Counted from the first letter of the stretch, positions 35,071 to 42,930 are shown. The stretch: 64,000 nt of DNA from Microbacterium sp. Leaf159 (GCF_001423615.1 NZ_LMOU01000001.1:756538-820537), one strand, 5' to 3'. Notes: generated from the letters alone by a model not told the origin. Made by a program: numbers and translations.

Positions 35071-36303
35071 TCAGTCGAGGACTGTGCCCGTGAGCTGCGA
35101 CAGCGGCTCGGCGAGGGCGTTGATGAGGTCGGTGAACTCGCGCTTGTCGGCATCGGTCAGCTCTGCGTATCCGACGAAGCCGTCGGCGAGCGAACCGTGA
35201 GCCGCCAGGGACGCCTCGAGAGCCGCGTATCCGTCCTCGATCTCGGTGACGAGCGCCTCACCCTCGTCGCCCTGCGCCGTGGCGAAGTCCTGCACGAGCG
35301 AGAACGCCATCTTGGAGCCTTCGACGTTCGCCGCGAAGTCGTAGAGGTCGGTGCCGGACCACCAGTCCTCTTCGCCGGAGATCTTTCCGGTCGCGACCTC
35401 ATCGAGCAGCGCGATCGCGCCGTTCGAGATGCCGCCGATGCCCTGGTCGTCGAGCGCCGTGGTGAAGTCGTCCGAGTGCACGTAGTCGTACAGCTCCTGC
35501 ACGTCGGCGAGCAGCTGGTCGCCGTACTCGGCTCGCTCCTCGGCTGTGGACGGCGCCCAGTCCTGCCAGGCAGGCGTCTCGCCGTCGGCGTTGAGCGCGT
35601 CCTGCGCGGGTACCCAGAGGTCCTTCTCGATGCGGTGGAAGCCCGTCCAGTCCAGCCCCTCGGCCACGGCATCCACCTCGCGGTAGTCGATTCGCGGGTC
35701 GAGGGTGCCGAGAGCCTCGGCGACGGGCTCGATGCGCTCGTAGAAGGCTCGCGTCTGCGGGAAGAGGGCGCGTGCCGTCTCGTCGTCACCCGATTCGTAG
35801 GCGGCGACGAGGTCGTCCACCGAGGGCACGAGCTGTCCGACCTGGTCCTTCACGAACGCGGCGTACAGATCGACGGCCTGCTGCTTCTGCTCGGCGTCCT
35901 CGCCTGCGACCGCGACGCGGTCTCCGGTCACCGTGAACTCCGACTTGCCGATGCCTTCACCGATCATGCCCGGCTTGCAGAGCGTGAAGTACTTCCCCGG
36001 CTGGGCCACGACCGTCAGGGTCCGCGACGCGGAGGGTGCGATGTTCTCGACCTCTCCGACGATCCGCAGTCCGTCGTCCGCGAGCAGATAGAACTCGGAC
36101 GTCTGACCGCTGTCGTTCGTGACGTCGAACGTGAGCGTTCCGCTCTTCGCGGTCGCGCCCGACACAGCGCACTCCGAGTCGGTCGACGAGACGTCGAAAG
36201 CCGCGCCGGCCGCGACGTCGCTCTTGGCGACGCAGCCGCTCAGGAGGAGTGCGGCAGCTCCGGCGGCTGCGACGGCACCGAGGATTCGGCGAGAGGTGGT
36301 CAT
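35071..36303 (-). CDS. efeO: Iron uptake lipoprotein EfeO
   Basis: EfeO is the extracytoplasmic iron-binding part of EfeUOB. The 410-residue protein has a lipoprotein signal with lipobox LLSGC (Cys 24). It then has a cupredoxin-like domain (about 40-135, SGTLTFDVTNDSGQTSEFYLL ... LTVVAQPGKYFTLCKPGMIG) and a C-terminal M75-like domain with the HxxE motif in WTGFHRIEKDLW. The ATG overlaps the efeU stop by four bases (ATGA). Export and anchoring on the outer face of the membrane follow from the lipobox. Confidence 0.95.
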   Translation of the reverse strand: MTTSRRILGAVAAAGAAALLLSGCVAKSDVAAGAAFDVSSTDSECAVSGATAKSGTLTFDVTNDSGQTSEFYLLADDGLRIVGEVENIAPSASRTLTVVAQPGKYFTLCKPGMIGEGIGKSEFTVTGDRVAVAGEDAEQKQQAVDLYAAFVKDQVGQLVPSVDDLVAAYESGDDETARALFPQTRAFYERIEPVAEALGTLDPRIDYREVDAVAEGLDWTGFHRIEKDLWVPAQDALNADGETPAWQDWAPSTAEERAEYGDQLLADVQELYDYVHSDDFTTALDDQGIGGISNGAIALLDEVATGKISGEEDWWSGTDLYDFAANVEGSKMAFSLVQDFATAQGDEGEALVTEIEDGYAALEASLAAHGSLADGFVGYAELTDADKREFTDLINALAEPLSQLTGTVLD

Positions 36304-37250
36304 GCTGCTCCTTGCTGGGTGAGAGTGGATGCCGACGCGTCCTCGTCTGCGGAGGTCGGCGGACGAGGCGTGACGGCCCGACGGGTGCGGAGCCCCCGGA
36401 CGAAGAAGAATCCGACGACGGCCAGATAAAGGGCCCATGCGGTGACCTGGAGCCACGTCATACGCGGCATGAACCCGACGGTCGCCTGGAGGATCGTCGC
36501 CCAGACGCTGTCAGGGGCGATGACGTTCGTGACATCGAACGCCCACCCGAACGGGAAGGCCGCCCAGCCGAGGGCGACGGCACCCGTCGCGGCATCGATC
36601 GGGGCGACGGCGGTGAAGGGACCTGGCAGCGCACCGGCCTCCTGCAGGTCCATGATCGCGTAGGCGAGCACGCCCGCCGCGACGATGACGAGGAAGCCGC
36701 TCGTCCAGGTGAAGAAGCGACGGAGATCCAACCGCACGGCACCGCGCGCGAGGAGCCATCCGATCACGACGGCGGCGAGAAGACCCAGCACCGCGCCGAG
36801 CAATGCCGAGGGTGCGTCTCCGAAGGACTGCACCATCGACCACAGCAACAGCGTGGTCTCGATCCCCTCCCGCGCGACCGAGACGAAGCCGATCGCGATC
36901 AGGGCCCAGATGCCGCCCTGCGTGAGAGCGCGGTCGAGCCCGCCCTCGAGCGTCGCCTTCATCGTGCGGCCGGCCTTCTGCATCCAGAAGATCATCCACG
37001 TGACCATGCCGACGGCGAGCAGCGAGAGCAGCCCGCCGATGAGCTCCTGCGCCTCGAACGTCAGGGAGTATGCACCGAACGTGAGAATCGCTCCGATCCC
37101 CAGAGCAAGGGCGATCGCAAGCGCCACACCCGCCCAGAGCCGGGGTAGTGCGTCACCTCGGCCGAGGCGCCGGAGGTAGGCGACGAGGATGCCGACGACC
37201 AGCGCGGCTTCAAGGCCTTCGCGGAGACCGATGAGGAATGTGGCGAGCAC
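36300..37250 (-). CDS. efeU: Iron permease EfeU (FTR1 family)
   Basis: EfeU is the membrane permease of the system, a homologue of yeast Ftr1. The 316-residue protein has seven likely membrane segments and two REGxE iron-binding motifs: REGLE at residues 10-14 and REGIE at 127-131. The start is GTG at 37250. It heads the efeUOB operon. A 24-base iron-box palindrome lies 25 bases upstream, so repression by an iron-dependent DtxR/IdeR regulator is likely. The C-terminal tail is basic and cytoplasmic. Confidence 0.95.
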   Translation of the reverse strand: MLATFLIGLREGLEAALVVGILVAYLRRLGRGDALPRLWAGVALAIALALGIGAILTFGAYSLTFEAQELIGGLLSLLAVGMVTWMIFWMQKAGRTMKATLEGGLDRALTQGGIWALIAIGFVSVAREGIETTLLLWSMVQSFGDAPSALLGAVLGLLAAVVIGWLLARGAVRLDLRRFFTWTSGFLVIVAAGVLAYAIMDLQEAGALPGPFTAVAPIDAATGAVALGWAAFPFGWAFDVTNVIAPDSVWATILQATVGFMPRMTWLQVTAWALYLAVVGFFFVRGLRTRRAVTPRPPTSADEDASASTLTQQGAA

Positions 37251-37274
37251 GGAGGGAGACTCTCTGAGAAAGAA

Positions 37275-37298
37275 TGAGGTAAGGCATCCCTTACCTCA
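37275..37298. promoter_or_regulatory. Iron-box palindrome (DtxR/IdeR type)
   Basis: TGAGGTAAGG-N4-CCTTACCTCA is a perfect 10-bp inverted repeat upstream of efeU. The AGGTAAGG/CCTTACCT half-sites resemble the DtxR/IdeR operator with its AGGTTAG/CTAACCT arms. It overlaps the probable efeU promoter, and it lies 109 bases before the divergent oxygenase gene. Iron control is inferred from the match and the iron operon. Confidence 0.7.
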
Positions 37299-37406
37299 GA
37301 GAGATTAGCACCCCGTCCGCGCTGTCCTTTCACCCGCACCTGCGACCGGCGGTAATTCGACGCAATACTCGACCGCACTCCCCTGCAGCCGATCTACGCT
37401 CGGTGG

Positions 37407-38411
37407 ATGGCTGATCTCTCGCTTCCCATCCTCGACCTGTCCCAGCTCGATGCCGGCCCCGAGGCCGCCGCGCGGTTCCGCGACGACCTGCGGGCAGCCA
37501 CCCACGACGTGGGCTTCTTCTATCTCACCGGCACGGGCATCTCCCCGGAGCTCGAAGCGCGCCTGCATCGGGCCGCGCTCGACTTCTTCGCTCTGCCGGA
37601 CGAGGACAAGCTCGCGATCGAGAACGTCAACAGCCCGCACTTCCGCGGGTACACCCGCATCGGCGGCGAACGGACCCAGGGCAAGGTCGACTGGCGCGAG
37701 CAGATCGACATCGGCCCGGAGCGCGAGCCCATCGAGGGCGGACCGGCGTTCAACCGTCTGGTGGGTCCGAACCTGTGGCCGGCAGCGCAGCCCGAGCTCA
37801 AGGCGGTCGTCACCGAGTGGCACGACACGCTGACCGAGATCGCGCAGAAGCTGCTGCGCGCCTGGGCCACGACCCTCGGGGCCGAGGAGACGTACTTCGA
37901 CGAGCCGTTCCGCGACCCGTCGACGCTGATCAAGATCGTCCGCTATCCGGGCACTCATGAGCCGGAGCCCCAGCAGGGCGTCGGAGCGCACAAGGACTCC
38001 GGTGTGCTCACCCTGCTCTGGGTCGAGCCGGGCAAGGGCGGACTGCAGGTGGAGCGGAACGGTGAGTGGGTGTCGGCTCCTCCGGTGCCCGGCGCGTTCG
38101 TCGTGAACATCGGCGAGCTGCTGGAGTATGCGACCGGCGGCTACCTCAAGGCGACGAACCACCGCGTGATCTCCCCCAGGGCGCCGGAAGAGCGCATCTC
38201 GATCCCGTTCTTTTTCAACCCGGCGCTGGACCAGCAGCTGCCACTCCTCGAGCTGCCGGCGGACTTGGCCGCCGAGGCGACCGGCATCACCGAGGATCCG
38301 ACCAACCCCATCCACGCCACCTACGGGGAGAACGCGATGAAGTCCCGGTTGCGCGCGCACCCCGATGTGGCAGCGATCCACCACGCCGACCTGGTCGGTG
38401 CGAAGGCCTGA
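37407..38411 (+). CDS. Isopenicillin N synthase-like 2-oxoglutarate/Fe(II) dioxygenase
   Basis: This is a 334-residue non-heme iron oxygenase of the isopenicillin N synthase family, with an N-terminal DIOX_N domain (LPILDLSQLDAG ... THDVGFFYLTGTGIS). The iron ligands are His195 and Asp197 in GVGAHKDSGVL, and His252 in KATNHRVISP, with an Arg258-type 2-oxoglutarate contact. The substrate is unknown. The ATG is 6 bases after TACGCT, so the start is probably leaderless. Its divergence from the iron-regulated efeUOB operon, across the iron box, raises the idea that both respond to iron, but the box is centred nearer efeU. Confidence 0.9.
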   Translation: MADLSLPILDLSQLDAGPEAAARFRDDLRAATHDVGFFYLTGTGISPELEARLHRAALDFFALPDEDKLAIENVNSPHFRGYTRIGGERTQGKVDWREQIDIGPEREPIEGGPAFNRLVGPNLWPAAQPELKAVVTEWHDTLTEIAQKLLRAWATTLGAEETYFDEPFRDPSTLIKIVRYPGTHEPEPQQGVGAHKDSGVLTLLWVEPGKGGLQVERNGEWVSAPPVPGAFVVNIGELLEYATGGYLKATNHRVISPRAPEERISIPFFFNPALDQQLPLLELPADLAAEATGITEDPTNPIHATYGENAMKSRLRAHPDVAAIHHADLVGAKA

Positions 38412-38420
38412 GGCCGGCGG

Positions 38421-38801
38421 CTAGCCGCTTTCGTCACTCCGGGTCATGCCCCAGGGCGACTGCCGTCCGCCGAGCTCGACGATCTCTCGGAGCGCATTCA
38501 GGTGGCCGTTGAACGCCTGCCGTCCTGTTTCGGTGGAGCGGACCCATGTGCGGGGACGGCTCCCGGCCTGCCCCTTCCGCGTGGCGACATAGCCCGTCGA
38601 CTGAAGATGGGTTATCGCCTTGCTGAGCGCGGAGTCGTTGGCCTGGAGGACACGGGCGAGGGTTCCGAAGTCGAGCTCGACACCATCTGCGAGTGATGCC
38701 AGCACCGAGAATCGGATCGGCGACGAGAAGTTGTCATCGAGCCGGATTCGCGGATGCTGCCCACGCGAGCCGACGTCAGCCACGGTCGTTCGCCCGGGCA
38801 C
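38421..38801 (-). CDS. Winged-helix transcriptional regulator
   Basis: This is a 120- to 126-residue DNA-binding protein of the MarR/ArsR-like wHTH group that resembles the HTH_34 family. Its helix-turn-helix is IRFSVLASLADGVELDFGTLARVLQANDSALSKAITHLQSTGYVATRK, followed by a basic wing (QAGSRPRTWVRSTETGR). The start is uncertain: GTG at 38801 or at 38783, both overlapping the upstream membrane gene (26 or 8 bases). It is coupled to that gene, whose promoter carries two matching palindromes (39674-39714). Autoregulation of this two-gene unit is the simplest reading. No ligand-binding domain is seen. Confidence 0.82.
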   Translation of the reverse strand: MPGRTTVADVGSRGQHPRIRLDDNFSSPIRFSVLASLADGVELDFGTLARVLQANDSALSKAITHLQSTGYVATRKGQAGSRPRTWVRSTETGRQAFNGHLNALREIVELGGRQSPWGMTRSDESG

Positions 38802-39657
38802 GCAATGGACGCGATACGACGAACCCCGCGATCGCCAGAGCTCCTGCGGCCACTAGCGCGACGGTGGAGTCGATGTCTACACCGAAGGATGGCGCGATGG
38901 CAAGGGCGCAGAGCACGAGCGCGCCGATGCTGATGACCATGATCTGGGGCCACCGCCACACCTCACCGAGGTACGCCAGGCCCCAGTCGCTTCTCGCTGC
39001 GATGCTCACGGTGATGAGCCCCGCACCAGCGAGGATGGTGACGATGCTGGACAGCAACGGGTCGCCGATCCCGACAGCAACGACCGCCGCGGCCAGGACG
39101 AGCCCGAGAACGAACGTGGTCACCCGCGCGGGCACCCGGAACGCGGTGGGTCCGTCGGGGCGCACCCTGGGAGCATGACGGCTCGACCAGAGCTGGACCA
39201 GGCCGATGCCCACGAGAATGAGGCATGCCGACCACGCCGGGCCCGCGAGGAGCAGGAATGATGCGTCATCCCCGACCGCGATGTACAGCACGGCAGACAC
39301 CAGGATTCCCAGAACGCAGAGCGCGATCGCACCGTAGTAGAGCCAACGATTCCTGGTGAACCGGCGTTGGGCACCACCGCGCTCGGCCACCCCCGAGATG
39401 ATCTGCGTGGAAGCGGCCATCAGGACGACGAGCAGCGGGACGGTGCTCGATTCGCCCGAGCGGAGCAGGCCGATGTTGCTGGTCACGAAGAGGAACACGA
39501 CGGCCGCGCCGATCAGCGTCGTCCATGCCTGGAGCCGCGTGCTCACCTGGGAGTTCCGACGCTCCTCGACGGCTTCCGCTTCTTCGAGATACCGCTGAGC
39601 GATGTCCGCGCTCGGCGGTGCGAGCGCCTCCTGCCCCTGGACCGGCTTCTGCTCCAT
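38776..39657 (-). CDS. Multi-pass membrane protein of unknown function
   Basis: This is a 293-residue protein I do not recognise by family. The first 45 residues are charged (QRYLEEAEAVEERRNSQVS). About eight membrane segments follow: LQAWTTLIGAAVVFLFVTS, VPLLVVLMAASTQIIS, YYGAIALCVLGILVSAVLYIAV, SFLLLAGPAWSACLILVGIGL, VTTFVLGLVLAAAVVAVGI, a segment at ILAGAGLITVSIA, MVISIGALVLCALAIA, and VALVAAGALAIAGFVV. The ATG at 39657 has GGAGG 8 bases upstream, which decides the start. The wHTH regulator overlaps its end. Regulation from the twin palindromes upstream is likely. Transport or sensing is possible but not shown. Confidence 0.75.
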   Translation of the reverse strand: MEQKPVQGQEALAPPSADIAQRYLEEAEAVEERRNSQVSTRLQAWTTLIGAAVVFLFVTSNIGLLRSGESSTVPLLVVLMAASTQIISGVAERGGAQRRFTRNRWLYYGAIALCVLGILVSAVLYIAVGDDASFLLLAGPAWSACLILVGIGLVQLWSSRHAPRVRPDGPTAFRVPARVTTFVLGLVLAAAVVAVGIGDPLLSSIVTILAGAGLITVSIAARSDWGLAYLGEVWRWPQIMVISIGALVLCALAIAPSFGVDIDSTVALVAAGALAIAGFVVSRPLRARANDRG

Positions 39658-39673
39658 CGTCTGACCTCCGATC

Positions 39674-39714
39674 ACTTTCCCTCAGGAAAGCTCACTACTT
39701 TCCTACGGGAAAGT
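39674..39714. promoter_or_regulatory. Tandem operator palindromes before membrane protein/wHTH unit
   Basis: Two similar inverted repeats occur: ACTTTCC-CTCA-GGAAAGC (39674-39691) and ACTTTCC-TACG-GGAAAGT (39697-39714). Their centres are 23 bases apart and they lie 17-57 bases before the membrane protein start. Repeated, AT-richer palindromes at a promoter next to a small wHTH regulator are typical of cognate operators. The link to that regulator is inferred. Confidence 0.65.
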
Positions 39715-39742
39715 ACGAGAGACATCAACCCCAGAACATGAC

Positions 39743-39772
39743 GAAGGCCGCCCCACACCTGGGACGGCCTTC
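39743..39772 (-). terminator. Terminator-like hairpin after rpsO
   Basis: GAAGGCCG (39743-39750) pairs with CGGCCTTC (39765-39772), with an inner CCCA/TGGG stem. It lies about 42 bases downstream of the rpsO stop on the minus strand, and before the promoter of the membrane protein gene. It probably ends the rpsO transcript. Confidence 0.6.
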
Positions 39773-39813
39773 TCAAGAATGTTCTGCGCGATTGTACGCT
39801 GGCTCGCTTCGCC

Positions 39814-40083
39814 TTATCGGCGGAGACCCAGGCGTGCGATCAGCGAGCGGTAACGCTCGATGTCGACGCTCTGGAGGTAGCCGAGCAGACGACGGCGCTG
39901 ACCCACGAGCAGGAACAGGCCACGACGCGAGTGGTGGTCGTGCTTGTGCTCCTTCAGGTGCTCGGTGAGGTCCTTGATGCGCTGCGTCAGCATCGCGGCC
40001 TGCACCTCGGGGGATCCGGTGTCACCGGGGTGCGTCGCGTACTCTTCGATGATCGCCTTCTTGACGTCTGCTTCCAGTGCCAT
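39814..40083 (-). CDS. rpsO: 30S ribosomal protein S15
   Basis: S15 is a primary 16S rRNA-binding protein of the small-subunit platform. The 89-residue protein is complete and typical: [81 protein letters not shown]. The ATG at 40083 follows GAGAGGGGATC, a usable ribosome site. A TAGACT -10-like hexamer is on the minus strand near 40175-40180. In many bacteria rpsO is adjacent to pnp, but here about 19.9 kb of other genes lie between them. Confidence 0.98.
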   Translation of the reverse strand: MALEADVKKAIIEEYATHPGDTGSPEVQAAMLTQRIKDLTEHLKEHKHDHHSRRGLFLLVGQRRRLLGYLQSVDIERYRSLIARLGLRR

Positions 40084-40174
40084 AGATTCGATCCCCTCTC
40101 TGCTTGTTGCGCGGTGCCCGACGCCTGATGCGTGAGCTCTCTTTATCCGCGGCCGATCGAACGGCAACCTGAAG

Positions 40175-40180
40175 AGTCTA
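40175..40180 (-). promoter_or_regulatory. Candidate -10 element for rpsO
   Basis: TAGACT on the minus strand lies 92 bases before the rpsO start. It matches the TANNNT pattern shared by many promoters here. The leader between carries the rpsO ribosome site. No strong -35 is seen. Confidence 0.35.
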
Positions 40181-40248
40181 CCAGGACTCCGTGGCGCTGC
40201 GTGACCGGCGGCGGCCTCCGCTCCTCGCACCTCGGATACGCTCGGAAC

Positions 40249-40272
40249 ATGCATGACAGGCACGCGGCGTGA
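40249..40272 (+). CDS. Possible 7-residue leader peptide before MFS gene
   Basis: An ATG lies exactly 6 bases after a TACGCT -10 hexamer, the spacing used by leaderless genes in this window. It opens a frame coding MHDRHAA, and its TGA overlaps the GTG start of the MFS gene by four bases (GTGA pattern). Translation of this mini-ORF followed by restart at the GTG would explain how a gene with no ribosome site is translated. It may equally be coincidence. Confidence 0.35.
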   Translation: MHDRHAA

Positions 40273-41561
40273 GCACGGCTCGCAGTCATCTGATCGATCT
40301 CAGTCCACTCAAGGCCAGCCCGGCATTCGCGCGCATGTGGACCGGCTCCGTGCTCGCCGGCATCGGCGGTCAGCTCACGATCGTGACCGTGATGCTGCAC
40401 GTGTTCGCGCTCACCGGTAGCACCTTTGCAGTCTCGATGATCGCCGTGGCCGGTCTCGTGCCGATGATCCTCGCCGGCCTCTACGGTGGGATGCTCGCCG
40501 ACGCGTTCGACCGGCGTCGTGTCGCCCTGATCGCCGCGACGGTGACCTTCGCGTCGACCGCCCTGCTCGCAGCCCTCACCTGGACGGGCGCCGAGACGAT
40601 CTGGTGGCTGTACATCCTGAGCATCGTCAACTCGGCCGCGAACTCCGTCGGAATGGCGACCCGTACCGCCATCGTTCCGCGCCTCATCCCCCGGGACCTG
40701 CTGGCCGCGGCATCCGCGCTCAACGGCGTCGCGTTCGGTCTGACCGTGATGGCGGGCCCCGCCCTGGCCGGGATCCTCGTCGCCCTCACCGGATACGGGT
40801 GGACCTACACGATCGACGTCGTCCTGATGCTCTCGATGTTCCTCGGGCTCTGGACTCTCCCGACGTTGCGCCCCGAAGGCGAGATCGTGCGCCCAGGACT
40901 CGCCTCCCTCGTCGACGGGTGGAGGTTCCTGAAACGAGCGAGCAACATCCGCACGCAGTATGTCATGGACATCATCGCGATGACCTTCGGCCAGCCGCTG
41001 GTGCTGTTCCCGGCACTCGGCACCGTGCTGCTCGGCGGCGGCGCGGTGACAACGGGCATCCTCACAGCCGCGGTCGCCGTCGGGACCTTCGCGTCGAGCC
41101 TGTTCTCGGGGCGCGTGGTTCAGTACCGATGGCACGGAAGAGGTATCGAGCGAGCGGTCGAGGCGTACGGCGCATCGATCCTCGCGTTCGGTGTGGTCCT
41201 GCTGATCGGCGCGTTCTCGGATCCGGCGACGGAGAAGATCCCGAACGTCGCACTGATCGTCGCCGCGTGCATCGCCCTCGCCCTGTCGGGCGCGTCCGAC
41301 AACGTCAGCTCGATCTATCGGAACACGATGATGCAGGCGGCCGTGCCGGACACCATGCGCGGACGACTGCAGGGCGTGTTCATCATCGTCGTCGCCGGGG
41401 GACCACGGATCGGCGCACTGTACGCGGGAACACTCGCGTCGATCACGACGCTGTGGTTCCCGCCTCTGCTCGGCGGATTCCTGGTGATCGCTCTCGTCGC
41501 ACTGCTCGCACGACGCAGCTCCCGGTTCCGGGCCTACGACGCAGAGAACCCCGAGCCCTGA
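40269..41561 (+). CDS. MFS transporter
   Basis: This is a 430-residue major facilitator protein with about 12 membrane segments, probably an exporter. It starts [71 protein letters not shown], with the loop 2-3 motif [12 protein letters not shown] characteristic of drug-type MFS efflux carriers. The second half has FVSSLF-like and [31 protein letters not shown]. The latter motif occurs in macrolide-efflux-like MFS. The substrate is unknown. The start is GTG at 40269 with no ribosome site. A leader mini-ORF may couple translation. A long hairpin ends it. Confidence 0.9.
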   Translation: MSTARSHLIDLSPLKASPAFARMWTGSVLAGIGGQLTIVTVMLHVFALTGSTFAVSMIAVAGLVPMILAGLYGGMLADAFDRRRVALIAATVTFASTALLAALTWTGAETIWWLYILSIVNSAANSVGMATRTAIVPRLIPRDLLAAASALNGVAFGLTVMAGPALAGILVALTGYGWTYTIDVVLMLSMFLGLWTLPTLRPEGEIVRPGLASLVDGWRFLKRASNIRTQYVMDIIAMTFGQPLVLFPALGTVLLGGGAVTTGILTAAVAVGTFASSLFSGRVVQYRWHGRGIERAVEAYGASILAFGVVLLIGAFSDPATEKIPNVALIVAACIALALSGASDNVSSIYRNTMMQAAVPDTMRGRLQGVFIIVVAGGPRIGALYAGTLASITTLWFPPLLGGFLVIALVALLARRSSRFRAYDAENPEP

Positions 41562-41578
41562 GGGCCCGGGGTTCTCTG
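41542..41578. terminator. Bidirectional terminator hairpin between MFS and yceI genes
   Basis: A 17-bp stem with one A-C mismatch (left arm 41542-41558, right arm 41562-41578) and loop TGA overlaps the end of the MFS gene. The stem includes AGAACCCC/GGGGTTCT. It lies 15 bases before the yceI end on the opposite strand, so it can serve both. Confidence 0.75.
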
Positions 41579-41592
41579 AGATCACCTGGTGA

Positions 41593-42147
41593 TCAGTCCT
41601 GCTGCAGCGCGCCCTGCAGGTCGAGGCTGATCGTGACGTCCTTGCCGACGAGCACGCCGCCGGTCTCGAGCGCCGCGTTCCAGGTCAGGCCGAAGTCCTC
41701 GCGGTTGATGACGGTCTTCGCCGAGGCGCCGGCCTTGTAGTTGCCCCACGGGTCGGAGCCGAAGCCGCCGAAGTCCAGCTCGAAGCTGACCGGCTTCGTG
41801 ATGCCGCGGATGGTCAGGTCGCCGTCGACGAAGAGCTCGCCGCCCTCTGCGCGTGCACCGGTCGAGACGAACTCCATCGTCGGGAAGTTCTCGGTGTCGA
41901 AGAAGTCACCCGAACGGAGGTGCGTGTCGCGACCCTCGTCCTTCGTGTCGATCGAGGTGACGTCGACGCTCGCCTCGACGCGGGCCTCGAGCGGGTTCTC
42001 GGGAGCGACGAGAGTCGCGCTCTTCACACCGAAGGTGCCGCGCACCTTGGAGATCATCATGTGGCGCACGCTGAAGGTGACCTCGCTGTGCGACGGGTCG
42101 AGCACCCAAGTGCCTGCGCGGTAGCCGGGAATGTCGATGCTGGTCAT
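41593..42147 (-). CDS. YceI family protein
   Basis: This is a 184-residue lipocalin-like protein of the YceI family, which binds isoprenoid or other amphiphilic ligands. The family motifs WVLDPSHSEVTFSVRHMMISKVRGTFGVKSATL and DGDLTIRGITKPVSFELDFGGFGSDPWGNYKAGASAKTVINREDFGL are clear. It has no signal peptide, so this member is cytoplasmic, unlike the exported E. coli YceI. The ATG at 42147 has an AGGAGAAACC ribosome site, which decides against the longer frame. An inverted repeat upstream (42227-42244) may be an operator. Confidence 0.92.
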   Translation of the reverse strand: MTSIDIPGYRAGTWVLDPSHSEVTFSVRHMMISKVRGTFGVKSATLVAPENPLEARVEASVDVTSIDTKDEGRDTHLRSGDFFDTENFPTMEFVSTGARAEGGELFVDGDLTIRGITKPVSFELDFGGFGSDPWGNYKAGASAKTVINREDFGLTWNAALETGGVLVGKDVTISLDLQGALQQD

Positions 42148-42226
42148 GGTTTCTCCTCGGGAGACATCAGCCGCACTGTGCGGCAACGGATGAGGGGCCG
42201 TGTTCACGGCGTCACGGGTTACAACT

Positions 42227-42244
42227 TACATGCAGATGCATGTA
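42227..42244. promoter_or_regulatory. Inverted repeat upstream of yceI
   Basis: TACATGCA-GA-TGCATGTA is a perfect 8-bp inverted repeat, AT-rich for this genome, located 80 bases before the yceI start. It looks like an operator of the MarR or TetR type. No regulator gene is adjacent, so a trans-acting one must be assumed. Confidence 0.5.
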
Positions 42245-42281
42245 TTCCCCTGAATGCCGAAGTTCTTCGCCTACTCATGAC

Positions 42282-42314
42282 GAAGGCGCCGGCCCTGACG
42301 GGGACGGCGCCTTC
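42282..42314 (-). terminator. Hairpin after FKBP gene
   Basis: GAAGGCGCC (42282-42290) pairs perfectly with GGCGCCTTC (42306-42314) around a 15-base loop. It starts 15 bases after the FKBP stop on the minus strand and precedes the yceI regulatory region, so it probably terminates the FKBP transcript. Confidence 0.6.
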
Positions 42315-42328
42315 CTGTGTCGAGCGAC

Positions 42329-42697
42329 TCAGCCGACGGCGACGAGGTCGATGATGAAGATGAGGGTCTTGCCGGACAGGAAGTGTCCACCTCCGACGGG
42401 CCCATATGCCAGGTGCGGCGGGATGACGAGTTCGCGGCGTCCGCCGACCTTCATGCCGGGGATGCCGTCCTGCCAGCCCTGGATCAGGCCGCGAAGCGGG
42501 AACTGGATGGTCTCGCCACGACCCCACGAAGAGTCGAACTCCTCGCCGGATTCGAACTCGACACCGGCGTAGTGAACGGTCACGGTGTCGCCGGGCTTCG
42601 CCTCGGTGCCGTCTCCTTCGATGATGTCGCGGATCACGAGCTCCGCGGGAGCGGGACCGGTGGGGGCGTCGAACTCAGGCTTTGTGCGATCAGTCAT
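42329..42697 (-). CDS. FKBP-type peptidyl-prolyl cis-trans isomerase
   Basis: This is a 122-residue cytoplasmic FKBP that catalyses proline isomerisation. The FKBP fold is complete: ELVIRDIIEGDGTEAKPGDTVTVHYAGVEFESGEEFDSSWGRGETIQFPLRGLIQGWQDGIPGMKVGGRRELVIPPHLAYG, then LIFIIDLVAVG. The active-site Tyr, Phe, Asp and Trp positions are visible (HYAG, EFDSS, IQGWQDGIPG, and HLAYG). There is no signal peptide. The ATG at 42697 begins the family, with a TTGGAT hexamer 6 bases upstream. It is a monocistronic housekeeping gene. Confidence 0.95.
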   Translation of the reverse strand: MTDRTKPEFDAPTGPAPAELVIRDIIEGDGTEAKPGDTVTVHYAGVEFESGEEFDSSWGRGETIQFPLRGLIQGWQDGIPGMKVGGRRELVIPPHLAYGPVGGGHFLSGKTLIFIIDLVAVG

Positions 42698-42851
42698 GCT
42701 TCCATCCAACCCGAGCCTCGGGGCGCGGGTCAACGCGGTGACGACTGCTCAGAGCGAACACGGGACTCGCCCGGCAGAGCGGGAGCCGACCGCCGGCTTC
42801 CACGAAGGTCTTGACACTCGCCCACACCGGGTGCACCCTGTTTACAGACCA

Positions 42852-42902
42852 ACTCAGCGCCCGGTAGACATGCAGGCATCGCCGCAGCACCGGGCGCTGA
42901 GT
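42852..42902. repeat. 14-bp perfect inverted repeat in intergenic region
   Basis: ACTCAGCGCCCGGT (42852-42865) pairs with ACCGGGCGCTGAGT (42889-42902) across a 23-base loop. It lies between the alpha/beta hydrolase end (42931) and the FKBP start. It starts 29 bases after the hydrolase stop on the minus strand, so it could be that gene's terminator, although no T-run follows. It might instead be a small mobile or structural element. Confidence 0.5.
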
Positions 42903-42930
42903 CTGTCACGAGGCGTCGCACCGGGCGGCC

